From positions 1-64,000 of the forward strand of contig JACQFD010000012.1 of assembly GCA_016200225.1 (NCBI GenBank): a DNA stretch of 64,000 nt, given 5' to 3'. The number at the start of each line of letters is the position of its first letter. Position 1 is the first letter of the stretch. The notes beneath the pieces were generated by a model that saw only the letters and a program-made list of their open reading frames with translations, was not told the DNA's origin and did no database searches. The stretch comes from Planctomycetota bacterium (GTDB lineage: Bacteria; Planctomycetota; UBA1135; JACQFD01). The position numbers were made by a program, and so were the translations under genes. Shown here piece after piece: positions 35,774 to 44,898 of this stretch.

Positions 35774-35794
35774 TTCGTTAATACAAAAACGAAG
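35773..35794 (-). promoter_or_regulatory. Inverted repeat abutting the GTG start of the cytochrome operon
   Basis: On the plus strand cttcgtt (35773-35779) and aacgaag (35788-35794) are perfect 7-bp arms separated by eight A/T-rich bases. In the transcript this would fold just before the first codon, with the last paired base being the G of the GTG. It could be an operator or a hairpin that limits ribosome access. No other regulator site was recognised upstream. Confidence 0.4.
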
Positions 35795-36207
35795 TTCCGT
35801 GGATGTATAATCAAGGTGCGTTGCGAATCCTGATAAATGTCATTGGTCGCGACGGGCTTCGCTGCGCATTGCGCGCACGCCGCCGTTCCAATAATTATAT
35901 TTAACGATGCGCGGTTCGACCGCCGCGAAATTGGATAGTGCATTCAACGAAGCGATGACCTCGAGATGTTCCCGAATAATCCATCGGCGGAAATCGAAAA
36001 AAGGTAAAGTGGGTATGCCGCGCTCCCACCGCTGCGTTGCGCGCTCGCGCTTTGTGTAGAGGAGCCTCCCCTCATTCGTGCCTCGCACGATTCGCGGACT
36101 TGATAATTCACAAGTCCGGCGCGGTCGGAGCGTCCAACGGGGAGTAGGATCGCCATAATTACAATTGGTTTGTTTATTAAAATTAACCGGCGAACAGCGA
36201 TGCCCAA
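35774..36207. other. Intergenic region with an unrecognised short frame and a hairpin
   Basis: 434 bases between the cytochrome operon start and a small secreted-protein gene. A minus-strand frame (36088-35840) encodes about 82 residues; its last 55 (from L-P-F-F-D-F-R-R-W) look protein-like and use the same A/T-rich codon patches as real genes here, so a gene remnant is possible, but I recognise no family. A perfect 8-bp inverted repeat, cggacttg/caagtccg, lies at 36095-36102 and 36111-36118 with an 8-base loop. Confidence 0.4.
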
Positions 36208-36657
36208 TTAGTTCTTCGGACGCTTGCCCGAAACGGTCGTCGATCCGATCCCGCTTTCGTAAATGCCGCCCCCTGTCGCGGTGAAGGAAGTCGCGAGTCC
36301 TGTCTTTTTGTTAATAACCGCCGTTCCTACGACGAAATTCGATTCATTCGTGTTGGATGACGCGAGCGCGAACCGGTTTCGAATGCGCTTGCCCGTCATC
36401 GTGAACGGTTGGCCGCCGCCCGCGACGCCGGTCATCGTCATGTTTGACGAATCGCCCGCCGAATCTTCGGTAATTGTAACATCATCCAACTCCGTCGTCG
36501 TCACGGGCTTTGTCGACGCGGCTTCGAAATCTGTATTCTTTACTTTCACCGACCATGATCCTGCGAGTGGTCCGCTCACACTCCGCGTCGACGCGGAGCC
36601 GGCCGAGCAGAGTACTGTCGCCAGGAGAAACGTGCTTGCGATGTTCATGGTGCGCAT
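36208..36657 (-). CDS. Small secreted beta-rich protein, unrecognised family
   Basis: About 149 residues from the ATG at 36657 (ATG at 36648 also possible; the longer frame to 36741 puts 28 residues before the signal). The signal peptide ends near S-A-S-T. The mature part is Thr/Ser/Gly-rich with repeated short beta strands (L-A-G-S-W-S-V-K-V-K, V-T-I-T-E-D, G-Q-P-F-T-M-T-G, S-F-T-A-T-G-G-G-I-Y), which resembles a small lipocalin- or avidin-like barrel, but no Cys or catalytic signature is visible. The gene is divergent from the large secreted protein that starts at 37004. Confidence 0.55.
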   Translation of the reverse strand: MRTMNIASTFLLATVLCSAGSASTRSVSGPLAGSWSVKVKNTDFEAASTKPVTTTELDDVTITEDSAGDSSNMTMTGVAGGGQPFTMTGKRIRNRFALASSNTNESNFVVGTAVINKKTGLATSFTATGGGIYESGIGSTTVSGKRPKN

Positions 36658-37003
36658 GATAATAAAAGCCTCGGTTGTGCGGCGTTGTTGCGAATCGAAA
36701 CGACGAAAGTCAAGCGCAGGCGCCGAATCTAAGGAATGCACATGTCGGGCCGCTTCTAGTACTTTCTACAAAAACCATCGCGAGCCGAAGCAAGCTGAAG
36801 TTAGTCTTGGGAAGGGGAGTTGCAGTCGAGATCCATGCGGAGGCCGTCGGTGTGTGGACTCGAATTGTGCCCCCAACACTCGCAAATGGACTCGAATCGA
36901 TGCAATTCGACACGGGTTTGGTTCACAGTGCGGGTTTCACAATCGACAATTCCTTGGAATGGCGATTGCCGTCGAACTCTGGCTCGCGCCCTTCGGAATT
37001 ATC
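36658..37003. other. Divergent intergenic region, nothing recognised
   Basis: 346 bases between two divergent starts. Frames run through it from the gene on the right, but the sequence upstream of 37004 shows no signal peptide or motif and overlaps the neighbour on the other strand. It presumably holds both promoters; I could not identify convincing -35/-10 elements. Confidence 0.4.
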
Positions 37004-39742
37004 ATGAAACACATTCAATTTGTTTTTTTGGTTCCTTATTTATTGATATTTCTTTCGGCGGAGCTTGAGGGACAATCACCCAACCTGAGTACATCGCAAT
37101 TTCTTCCCGGGAGCCCCGTTGTCGGTCCGGCCGTCGGCAATCAGAGAAGCCCTGCGATGTCCAAGGGCTCAAGCAGTACACTTCTTGTGTTCGAGGACGC
37201 GCGTTCGGGAGACAGCGATCTATTTGGCGTCCGTCTCGACGCGAGCGGATCACCGCTCGATTCAGTACCGTTTCCGATTGCTGCGGATCCTGCAAATCAA
37301 TCGGCGCCAAGAGTAGCGTGGAACGGCCAGAGTTGGCTCGTGGTCTATACTAGCCAAGTAGATCCGGGTAGTGGCTACTGGACCGAGAAGTACTATGCTC
37401 GCCGAGTTTCGACCGGAGGCCAAGTACTCGATTCGGTTCCTATGCTGATCAACGATGTCTACAGTGGACCCAAGTACTTTGGCCTTGGCAGCGACGGCCA
37501 AAACTGGGTGGCACTCTACATGAGTCAGGATGCGAGTTCGAACCTATCACTTCGCGCCAAACGCATTGCGCCAAATGGAACAGTGCTCGACCCGAATGGC
37601 GTGCTCGTATTCGCGGGGTACGGTTCCGACCTCACGGCGAATTACTGCGGAGGCCAATTCCTTTTCACATGGAGAGACTACGGTCCCGGCTTGCACGGAA
37701 GGCGCTTTACGCCACAGCTCCAACCCATCGACGCCGGGGCAGTCTTGTTGCCGGCAGGTCCGGCGGATGTGACGCTAACTTCGGATTTAACTACGAATGG
37801 AAACGAGTACTTCCTCGCGTGGATGCGCGAGAACATCTACTACACATCCGACGTCGTTGGTGTGCGCATCGATGCCAGTCTCAACATCATTGGCAATCCG
37901 ATGATTACGATCTCCGGTTCTTCGCCGAGCGCATACCACATAGATCCGCGGGTCGTGTGGGATGGTTCGCAGTGGGTTGTTGCATGGCTCACGAACGGTT
38001 CACAGTCAGCGCTCGCTGCACGTGTGTCCTCCACTGGAATTGTCCTCGACCCAGGTGGGGTGGCACTACCTGACGGCTCTCCGAATTACCTTTACGAACC
38101 CGCGATTGGAGCACTCCCAGGAGGCGGGGCGCTGTATGCGTGGCATGACATCCGATATGCGGGTACATCGCTGTATGACGTTTTCGGGATTCCATTCAAC
38201 GGCACTGGCGTTTCCGGCGTGGAACGCTGTTACAGCGTGGGTTCGGAAGCACTCCGCAGTCCGCGCGTGGCTCCGGGATTGAATCAGTACCTCGTCACCT
38301 TTCGCGCGGATCTCTCCAATGCTTCGCGCGTAATGGCGCAGCGCGTTGATTCCTTTGGCAATCCACTCGATGAGGAACCGATCGAGGTGGCGGCGAGTAC
38401 ACATCCTTACATGTACTCAGGTGGAGCGGCCTGGAACGGCTCCGTCTACCTTGTTGTGTGGACCGATGGACTATTGGGCGCGACCTATGCGCGCCGGATG
38501 CTTCCCGACGGCAGTTGGATGGATCTGAATCCGATCTTTGTATTTCTCGGCGGTGAAGCCGATGTTGCAGCACTCGGTGCCGATTTCCTCGTGACAGGTC
38601 TTCACGCTCCATCCAACCCGCAGTTCATCGGCTCGTACGGGGCGCGTGTGCGCGGCAGCGACGGTGTCGTGCTCGACAACCCTCCACTCTCAATCGGACA
38701 GTCGTACGCGACACGATCGCGTGTCGTGGTACTCGGGGGGAAGTGGCTTGTGGTTACAGAGCGACACTTCACTCACAACTCCAATCAATCAAATGTAATT
38801 TTTCATTTTGTCACAGCTTCCGGCGTCGTCTCTTCCGAATTTATCGCCGCAAACTCAATAAATATACAAGACTGGGGCAGCATCGATGTCGCAAGCTCGG
38901 ACTCGAGCGCACTGATTGTCTGTCAGTCCGGTAGTAACTGGACCAATACGGACGTGTATGCGCGCCGCGTACTGCCCGATGGCTCCATGCCCGCGCCGCT
39001 ATTTAACATAACGGGATCGGTGGGACTCGGACAATCGAAGGCTACAGTAGCATGGACGGGGAGCGAATACGTCGTGGGCTATGAGACCCTTCAAAATAAT
39101 ATTTGGGGTTATGACTTGGAACCCGACATCCATGGCGTGCGAATTTCCGAGGTCGGATCGCTCGTGGACAACTCCGGATTTGCCCTTTGGAATGATGAGA
39201 ACTATGAAGTAACTGTTGAGTCGGGAAGTCTTGGCAATGGCCGTGCTCTTCTTGCGGCGAGTGTGTATGTCGATGGCGCATATGGTTCCTTTAGAATTTC
39301 CGTACGCGGCATGCGTCCGGTCGGACTCAATAATTATGGTTCCGGCACGCCCGGTTGTGCGGGTCTTGAGCGGATGGACGCTTCCGGCGCGCCGAATACT
39401 AACAATTTTGGATTCCAACTAATGTGCGACCGTGCGCCCGCGAATCAGCTCGGACTCGGAATTGTAACAGATCTTCAGGATGCAACGGGCTCCGATTCGT
39501 TCGGAATCGGTCTGTTGATGCATGTCGGCCTTGCAGGCGCAAATGAAATTATCGCCCTCGATTTTTATAGCGATAATTTGGGTTTTGGCGTTGCCGCGGC
39601 TCCGATTCCCAATGACCCGAGTCTTATAGGTAAGAAGTACTTTGCGCAGGCGATTTGGTTATGGACTCCCGCATCATGTGTTCCTTCGAACTATGGACTC
39701 AGTTCCTCGGACGGGCTTGAGATTCAAATTCAGTCTCCTTGA
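37004..39742 (+). CDS. Large secreted beta-repeat protein with shared C-terminal domain
   Basis: 912 residues from the ATG at 37004, chosen because a clear signal peptide follows (M-K-H-I-Q-F-V-F-L, cleavage near E-G-Q). Residues 40-775 are about a dozen repeats with the pattern [V/L]-[A/V]-W-[N/D]-G-x-x-[W/Y]-[L/V]-V-x-[W/Y] followed by A-R-[R/V], as in secreted propellers of environmental bacteria. The last 135 residues (nucleotides about 39328-39742) start Y-G-S-G-T-P-G-C-A-G and match the ends of the proteins at 23203 and 39768. Codon choice differs from most of the window: the A/T-only islands are rare here. Convergent with the next gene, 25 bases apart. Confidence 0.8.
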   Translation: MKHIQFVFLVPYLLIFLSAELEGQSPNLSTSQFLPGSPVVGPAVGNQRSPAMSKGSSSTLLVFEDARSGDSDLFGVRLDASGSPLDSVPFPIAADPANQSAPRVAWNGQSWLVVYTSQVDPGSGYWTEKYYARRVSTGGQVLDSVPMLINDVYSGPKYFGLGSDGQNWVALYMSQDASSNLSLRAKRIAPNGTVLDPNGVLVFAGYGSDLTANYCGGQFLFTWRDYGPGLHGRRFTPQLQPIDAGAVLLPAGPADVTLTSDLTTNGNEYFLAWMRENIYYTSDVVGVRIDASLNIIGNPMITISGSSPSAYHIDPRVVWDGSQWVVAWLTNGSQSALAARVSSTGIVLDPGGVALPDGSPNYLYEPAIGALPGGGALYAWHDIRYAGTSLYDVFGIPFNGTGVSGVERCYSVGSEALRSPRVAPGLNQYLVTFRADLSNASRVMAQRVDSFGNPLDEEPIEVAASTHPYMYSGGAAWNGSVYLVVWTDGLLGATYARRMLPDGSWMDLNPIFVFLGGEADVAALGADFLVTGLHAPSNPQFIGSYGARVRGSDGVVLDNPPLSIGQSYATRSRVVVLGGKWLVVTERHFTHNSNQSNVIFHFVTASGVVSSEFIAANSINIQDWGSIDVASSDSSALIVCQSGSNWTNTDVYARRVLPDGSMPAPLFNITGSVGLGQSKATVAWTGSEYVVGYETLQNNIWGYDLEPDIHGVRISEVGSLVDNSGFALWNDENYEVTVESGSLGNGRALLAASVYVDGAYGSFRISVRGMRPVGLNNYGSGTPGCAGLERMDASGAPNTNNFGFQLMCDRAPANQLGLGIVTDLQDATGSDSFGIGLLMHVGLAGANEIIALDFYSDNLGFGVAAAPIPNDPSLIGKKYFAQAIWLWTPASCVPSNYGLSSSDGLEIQIQSP

Positions 39743-39767
39743 CAGGGTTGTGCAATACTCCCCGGCA

Positions 39768-42700
39768 TCAGGGCTGAATCGTGAGTTGTAGTCCGCGAGA
39801 AGTCACTAACTTATAAACCGACGTAGAGCACGCCTGCCCGCTCGGGTAGTCCTCGACGGCGAGACCCTGTACATAATAAGTCTTGCCGATCAATGAATTA
39901 TCATTTGGAATCGGAGTGGGTCCGATGCCGACGCCCCAGCTGTCCGTGTAAATATCGAACCAATAAAATTCATTTAGATTCGGAAAGTCGAGATACATCA
40001 CGACATAAAGACTGAAGAAATCGTTGCCGGTGAAATCGGGCAGATCGCCGACAAGACCGAGACCGAGCGAATTGCGCGGCGCGCCCGTCATGTTAAATGC
40101 AAAATCGGGAGTGTTAATTTTTGGCGGCTTGTTCGCATTCATGACGAGGCGGCCTTCGCAACCCTTCGTGCCCGCGCCGAAATTCGAGACGCTTGTCGGC
40201 GTGGCGGTCGCATTTGTAAATAAAGAAAGGCTCGCCGCGCTGAAATTGGCAACGGCGAGGTCCGGCCGCCCGTCAAGATTGTAATCCGCGATGGCCATGT
40301 TGCGCGCCGCGACGCCGCCGACGTGGCGTTGTTCGGGCGTGAACGACCCGCCGCCGAGTCCGAATAGAAAGGAAAGATCCCAACCCACATTATTAACGAA
40401 AGCCATGTCAATAATTCCGTCGGCGTCGACGTCGCTAATATTAACCGAAATGGGATAATTCCCGACGTTAAGCGAATTCCACGCGAACGCCGCGTTGCCA
40501 TAATTAAGAAATGTCGTAACCGTGTTGGACGCGTAGTTTGCCGTCGCGATGTCGAGCGTGCCGCTCTGGTCGAGGTCGCCGACGTCAAGTCCCGTGCTCG
40601 CCGATCCGAGCGGCAACGGATAGATTGTCGGAAGATAATAATATCCGTTGCCAATCGCCGGGAACATGAGCATTCCGTTCGTTCCGAGAAGTCCTACGGC
40701 AATGTCGAGATTGGCATCATAATTAAAATCCCCGAGGACGAGAAACGTCGGTTGGGGCGACGCGCCGTGGTTGATCGGCGCGGCGAACACGCCCGAGCCG
40801 ACGTTTAATAATATCGAAATCGAATCGGCGGCGACGTTGGCGGTGACGACGTCCGGCCAGCCGTTATTATCAATATCACCGATCGCGGCGCACGTTGGAC
40901 CGTAGTCCGTTGCAAAATAAACCGGCGCAGCCAGCGCGCCGCCGCCCGTTCCTATCATTACAGATATCCGGGACGTCGCCTCGTCCGGAACGATCAAGTC
41001 GAGAAGGCCGTCCTGATTCACGTCGCCGAGCGCGAAACTGCGCGGCTGGGTATCGATAATAAAAGTCGTTTCCTGTCCCATGCAGCCATTTGTATTCATT
41101 CGCTTGGAGCCGAGTCCCGTATAATAACCATCGGCGGCCAGATCGGGCGTACCGTCGGAATTGAGATCTCCCGCGGCCACGTACATGGGGTTGTCGATCG
41201 CCGGAAGGTTATTGCCCATCGAAAAACGATCGCGATTTGCAGTATTTACTTTCGAGAGCGCGACGACGATCGGTCCGCCGGCCGCGTTGATCGACATCAC
41301 AACGTCGGGCCTGCCATCGCGATTCATGTCCGCGACCGCCAGATCGCTAATATTACAATAAACGCCGAGCGACGGTCCGGGCCAGAACGAGCCGGGCCCG
41401 AGGCCGTACATGATGGCCGAAGTTTGACAATTGGACGCAACCGCGGCATCGAGCTTTCCGTCGAGGTTCATATCCGCAAAGGCGAATCGGATCAGACCGG
41501 CTCCAGGCGTCGAACTGATGGCGGGAGTTGTGTAAACGGTTCCATTCGAGAAAGTATAGAAAAAAGCCACCGATGCCGCGGCGCCGCCGTTGGCGACGAT
41601 GATGTCGGGCATACCACTCTGATCGGCGTCGATGATCCGAATGTCCACGGGCACACCGCCGGAGGAAAACGCGATCGGTGCAAAATAGGAGAGCACGGCC
41701 AAACCGTAAAATAAATTTATATTGTTCGATCCGATGTTGGCGAGCACGACGTCGGGAATTCCGTTGCGATCGATATCGCCGACGGCAACGCGCTTCGGCA
41801 CCGGGCTCCCCGCGAGCGTCAAACTGTAATTAAACGAACCGTTCCCGTATCCGATGTAAATATAAGTATTCGCGTACGTGTCCTCGTTAATAACAATATC
41901 GAGGTTGCCGTCGAGATTGAAATCGGCGACGGCGAGCGACGAACATTGATTGCCCGCGACCGGAAACGAGCCCGAAGAGATCCAGCCGCCCGTGGAATTC
42001 AACAGATGGCAAACCAGGCCGGACGTGCCATTCTGCGCGACGGCCAGATCGGCCGAACCGTCATTATTAAAATCCGCCGGGACGATCTGCATGCACGCGC
42101 CGGTGCAACACGGGAGCGACGCGAGGAAGGAGAGTCCGCCGGCGCCCGTATTCTTAAACAATTCCGGAGTGCCGGAGGACGATCCGAGAGCGACGTCGGG
42201 TTTGCCGTCGACAAACGTGTCGAGGACCGCCAGACAGTTTGGGGAGTAGCTGCCCGTATTTGTAGTACCCGGCGAAGTATACTCAAAAACGCCGTTCGTA
42301 ATAACATTTCCGAGAAATATGGAAATATTCGCCGATGTCACGTTGGCCGCGACGACATCCGTTCGCCCGTCGCGATTCAAGTCGGTTGCGGCGAGAGCGT
42401 CGGCGCCCGTGCCGCTTGTTTTGTAAGTAATCGCCGGCGCGAAGCCTCCGCTTCCGTCGCCCGCGAGCCACTCGATGCCGTTCAGCGTCGTGCTCGCGCT
42501 GACGACGTCGCCTTTGCCGTCTTGATTGAGGTCGACGATCAGCGCGTCGAAGCCGTTCCCGTTCGAACCGATAAAACTACCAAAAACGAGACCCGTTCCG
42601 TTTCCAAAATACGTAGTGAGGCCGGCCCCAAGAGATGTTACAGAAACGGCGTCGGTTTTTCCGTCGATATTCAGATCACCCGCGGCGACGTGAAAATCCC

Positions 42701-43391
42701 ACGGATTTGTAAAAACCACCTGCGCTGCGGCGAAACCGCCTGCGCCATTGCCAACGAGCCAGCCGCAATAATTAATCCAGCCAGCGACGAGGTCGCCGCT
42801 GCCATCCTGATTGACGTCGGCGACGGCAATACTGACGGGCGTGGCGCCCGTCAATCCGTAGGTCGATAAAATCGGCGCGCCGAATCCGCCGATTCCGTCG
42901 CCGAGGACGACATTGATACGATTGACGCCGATGGTTGCAATATCGAGATTCCCGTCGCGATTGAAATCGTAAACGACCAAGTCGTATATGACATCTGTAA
43001 CATTCACCGTCGCGGCCGTTCCTAAAGAAAAGGGAATCCCCGGAAATACTCTTAAACTCGCCGTCGAGCCGAGCGAACAAACGGCGTCGACGTATCCGTC
43101 ATGATTAAAATCTCCCGTTGCGACATTGTATAAAGGCGAGCCCGCATCGAAAGTCTGCGCGGTCGAATAGACGCCGTTCTTGTAGAAGCCGGAGTAACGA
43201 ACGATCAGCCCGGACGCCGTCCCAATGAAGACGTCTTGAAATCCGTCGAGGTTGATGTCGCCGAGCGCAACCGATTGCGGCGCCGTCAGTGCGCCATAAG
43301 TACCCTGCGGACAGAGTTGGGCGGACGCCGAACCGCAAAACGCAAGTGTTCCGAAGAATATTAGATACAGGCTTGAATTGAAGAGTCGCAT
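39768..43391 (-). CDS. Very large secreted FG-GAP/VCBS protein with shared C-terminal domain
   Basis: About 1207 residues from the ATG at 43391; a TTG at 43445 would add 18 before the signal peptide, which ends at A-S-A-Q. Some twenty FG-GAP/VCBS blades follow with the D-[L/F/V]-N-x-D-G-x-x-D core, similar to the protein at 23203. The last 140 residues (nucleotides 39768-40185) start F-G-A-G-T-K-G-C-E-G and end with G-L-Q-L-T-I-Q-P, the domain shared by three proteins here. Likely extracellular, calcium-dependent binding or adhesion; no catalytic motif was seen. Confidence 0.85.
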   Translation of the reverse strand: MRLFNSSLYLIFFGTLAFCGSASAQLCPQGTYGALTAPQSVALGDINLDGFQDVFIGTASGLIVRYSGFYKNGVYSTAQTFDAGSPLYNVATGDFNHDGYVDAVCSLGSTASLRVFPGIPFSLGTAATVNVTDVIYDLVVYDFNRDGNLDIATIGVNRINVVLGDGIGGFGAPILSTYGLTGATPVSIAVADVNQDGSGDLVAGWINYCGWLVGNGAGGFAAAQVVFTNPWDFHVAAGDLNIDGKTDAVSVTSLGAGLTTYFGNGTGLVFGSFIGSNGNGFDALIVDLNQDGKGDVVSASTTLNGIEWLAGDGSGGFAPAITYKTSGTGADALAATDLNRDGRTDVVAANVTSANISIFLGNVITNGVFEYTSPGTTNTGSYSPNCLAVLDTFVDGKPDVALGSSSGTPELFKNTGAGGLSFLASLPCCTGACMQIVPADFNNDGSADLAVAQNGTSGLVCHLLNSTGGWISSGSFPVAGNQCSSLAVADFNLDGNLDIVINEDTYANTYIYIGYGNGSFNYSLTLAGSPVPKRVAVGDIDRNGIPDVVLANIGSNNINLFYGLAVLSYFAPIAFSSGGVPVDIRIIDADQSGMPDIIVANGGAAASVAFFYTFSNGTVYTTPAISSTPGAGLIRFAFADMNLDGKLDAAVASNCQTSAIMYGLGPGSFWPGPSLGVYCNISDLAVADMNRDGRPDVVMSINAAGGPIVVALSKVNTANRDRFSMGNNLPAIDNPMYVAAGDLNSDGTPDLAADGYYTGLGSKRMNTNGCMGQETTFIIDTQPRSFALGDVNQDGLLDLIVPDEATSRISVMIGTGGGALAAPVYFATDYGPTCAAIGDIDNNGWPDVVTANVAADSISILLNVGSGVFAAPINHGASPQPTFLVLGDFNYDANLDIAVGLLGTNGMLMFPAIGNGYYYLPTIYPLPLGSASTGLDVGDLDQSGTLDIATANYASNTVTTFLNYGNAAFAWNSLNVGNYPISVNISDVDADGIIDMAFVNNVGWDLSFLFGLGGGSFTPEQRHVGGVAARNMAIADYNLDGRPDLAVANFSAASLSLFTNATATPTSVSNFGAGTKGCEGRLVMNANKPPKINTPDFAFNMTGAPRNSLGLGLVGDLPDFTGNDFFSLYVVMYLDFPNLNEFYWFDIYTDSWGVGIGPTPIPNDNSLIGKTYYVQGLAVEDYPSGQACSTSVYKLVTSRGLQLTIQP

Positions 43392-43521
43392 GGTTGTGAG
43401 CGCAAGGTTATCCCGAATAGTGAAATTCGTCACCTTGAATTCCAAGCTGCGCGCGTTCTTTCGTCGCCGGCGTGCCGAGACGTCGAACCGGTGGTTTTTT
43501 TGCGATCACGCAACGATCTAT

Positions 43522-44898
43522 TTACTTCTTCGGCCCCTCCGGGATTAGTTGTATCTGCTCAGCGGCGGGTCGACCGTCTCCGATGTAAAGAATCCGCGAG
43601 TACCCAACTCGAGTCTGGCCTTTCTCTTGCTTACCCACGAGCGCAACGCACGCGGCGCCTTCGGCGAGTGACTCGAGAGTGGAATTCGAAATGTGAACGG
43701 TCGACGACCCGTCGCTGTCCGTCGTGAACGTCAAGTCTTGCATTCCGCTCGCGGCCCGGACGTCGCCGTCATCGAGCGGAATATCAAATTCCGCCAGGCG
43801 CCATCCGCGTTTACTTCTGCCAACCATGATCAATCCTTCACATCGGGATTTTGAGTGAATTGTTAAAACGACGCCGCCGGCGTCTCTCTTGCTCCAATCT
43901 AACAAAACCTCGGGACCAGCCCGAGCGGGGCGCGATTCCGTCCGTGCTTCTTGATACCACTCGATCGGATCGCGCGGAGCCGCGCCCGAGAATTGTGGGT
44001 TCATTATCAATGTGCGAACGAGCCTGCGGGCCTCCATTCCATAACCGAGACGCCGCGGGTGTCCGTCGGAATATAAAAACTCAGATTGATGCTCGATCGT
44101 CTGCGGCGCCGTCGAAAGACTGTCCATGTTGATATATGTAATCCCGAGTTCACCGCCGATTCGTTCCAACGCACGCGACGCCAGGACGTGCGGATCCTTC
44201 GCGTCGAGGTAACCTATAAAATACAACTGTGCGTTCGCGCGTTTTGTTGCATCCGCGAGAGTCCGGACATCGTTGCGCAAATCCGCGGTCAATTCTTCGG
44301 CGGGCGGCAGGGGTACGTTCATAAGTGTCCCTGACTTGAACTCTCCCGACGCGTCGGGCGGGGAAATTGGCTGGTCGCGCCGATCGCTGACGCCAAACAC
44401 ATTGGATGAGTTATGTTTCGCGTCGCCGCCCCGAATGTTATGGATCGAAATGCGGGCGAGTTTAATAATGCGAAGGTCGTACCACCAATGGGCGTCCTTG
44501 GGCCGAGTCCAGAATAGGTTATTGACACCTCCACGGAAGACTACCACGGTTGGCTTCAACGCCGCGATCGCCTCGACAGCTTCCGCGACCGACACCCAGG
44601 ACGGCGCCGCGGCGCGGCCCAGATTTACACAATACAATTTTTTTTGGCAAGCCGTTCTCAATAATACTTCCGCGACCGCGGGAAGCGTCTCGTCGGGCTC
44701 GACCCACAATCCAAATGTGTGGGAATCGCCGACAAATAATACAACGGGTCCGTCCTTTCCCGCCGATGCGGGCCATTGGCGCGTCGATGATACGAATACA
44801 GAAGCGAGCCGCAAAACTCCCTCGAGCAACGCCAGCGCGAGGATGCACGCCATGAAGGCAACGGCGATTCTGCGAAGCGCGGGGCGAGGAGTTTTCAT
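43522..44898 (-). CDS. Membrane-anchored SGNH/GDSL hydrolase-like protein
   Basis: 458 residues with a membrane helix at 11-35. The SGNH core has V-G-D-S-H (Ser59), a F-R-G-G-V-N-N block and D-G-H-P-R-R-L-G-Y (Asp/His). Residues 340-450 are a beta-rich domain that corresponds to residues 345-465 of the fusion protein at 8428, showing that the two are paralogues and that the fusion kept this domain between its enzymes. The ATG at 44898 directly follows the stop of the ATPase gene at 44899, so the two are translationally linked. Confidence 0.8.
   Translation of the reverse strand: MKTPRPALRRIAVAFMACILALALLEGVLRLASVFVSSTRQWPASAGKDGPVVLFVGDSHTFGLWVEPDETLPAVAEVLLRTACQKKLYCVNLGRAAAPSWVSVAEAVEAIAALKPTVVVFRGGVNNLFWTRPKDAHWWYDLRIIKLARISIHNIRGGDAKHNSSNVFGVSDRRDQPISPPDASGEFKSGTLMNVPLPPAEELTADLRNDVRTLADATKRANAQLYFIGYLDAKDPHVLASRALERIGGELGITYINMDSLSTAPQTIEHQSEFLYSDGHPRRLGYGMEARRLVRTLIMNPQFSGAAPRDPIEWYQEARTESRPARAGPEVLLDWSKRDAGGVVLTIHSKSRCEGLIMVGRSKRGWRLAEFDIPLDDGDVRAASGMQDLTFTTDSDGSSTVHISNSTLESLAEGAACVALVGKQEKGQTRVGYSRILYIGDGRPAAEQIQLIPEGPKK

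Noticed and set aside
34568..35833. 421-residue plus-strand open frame
   Set aside because: Antisense to the ferredoxin/FAD/cytochrome b gene, whose motifs are unambiguous on the minus strand.
36263..37003. 247-residue N-terminal extension of the large secreted protein
   Set aside because: It would place the clear signal peptide in the middle of the protein and overlaps the small secreted protein gene on the other strand.
42000..43000. Plus-strand frames inside the giant FG-GAP gene
   Set aside because: Long frames such as 41946-42869 are antisense shadows of the calcium-loop repeats.
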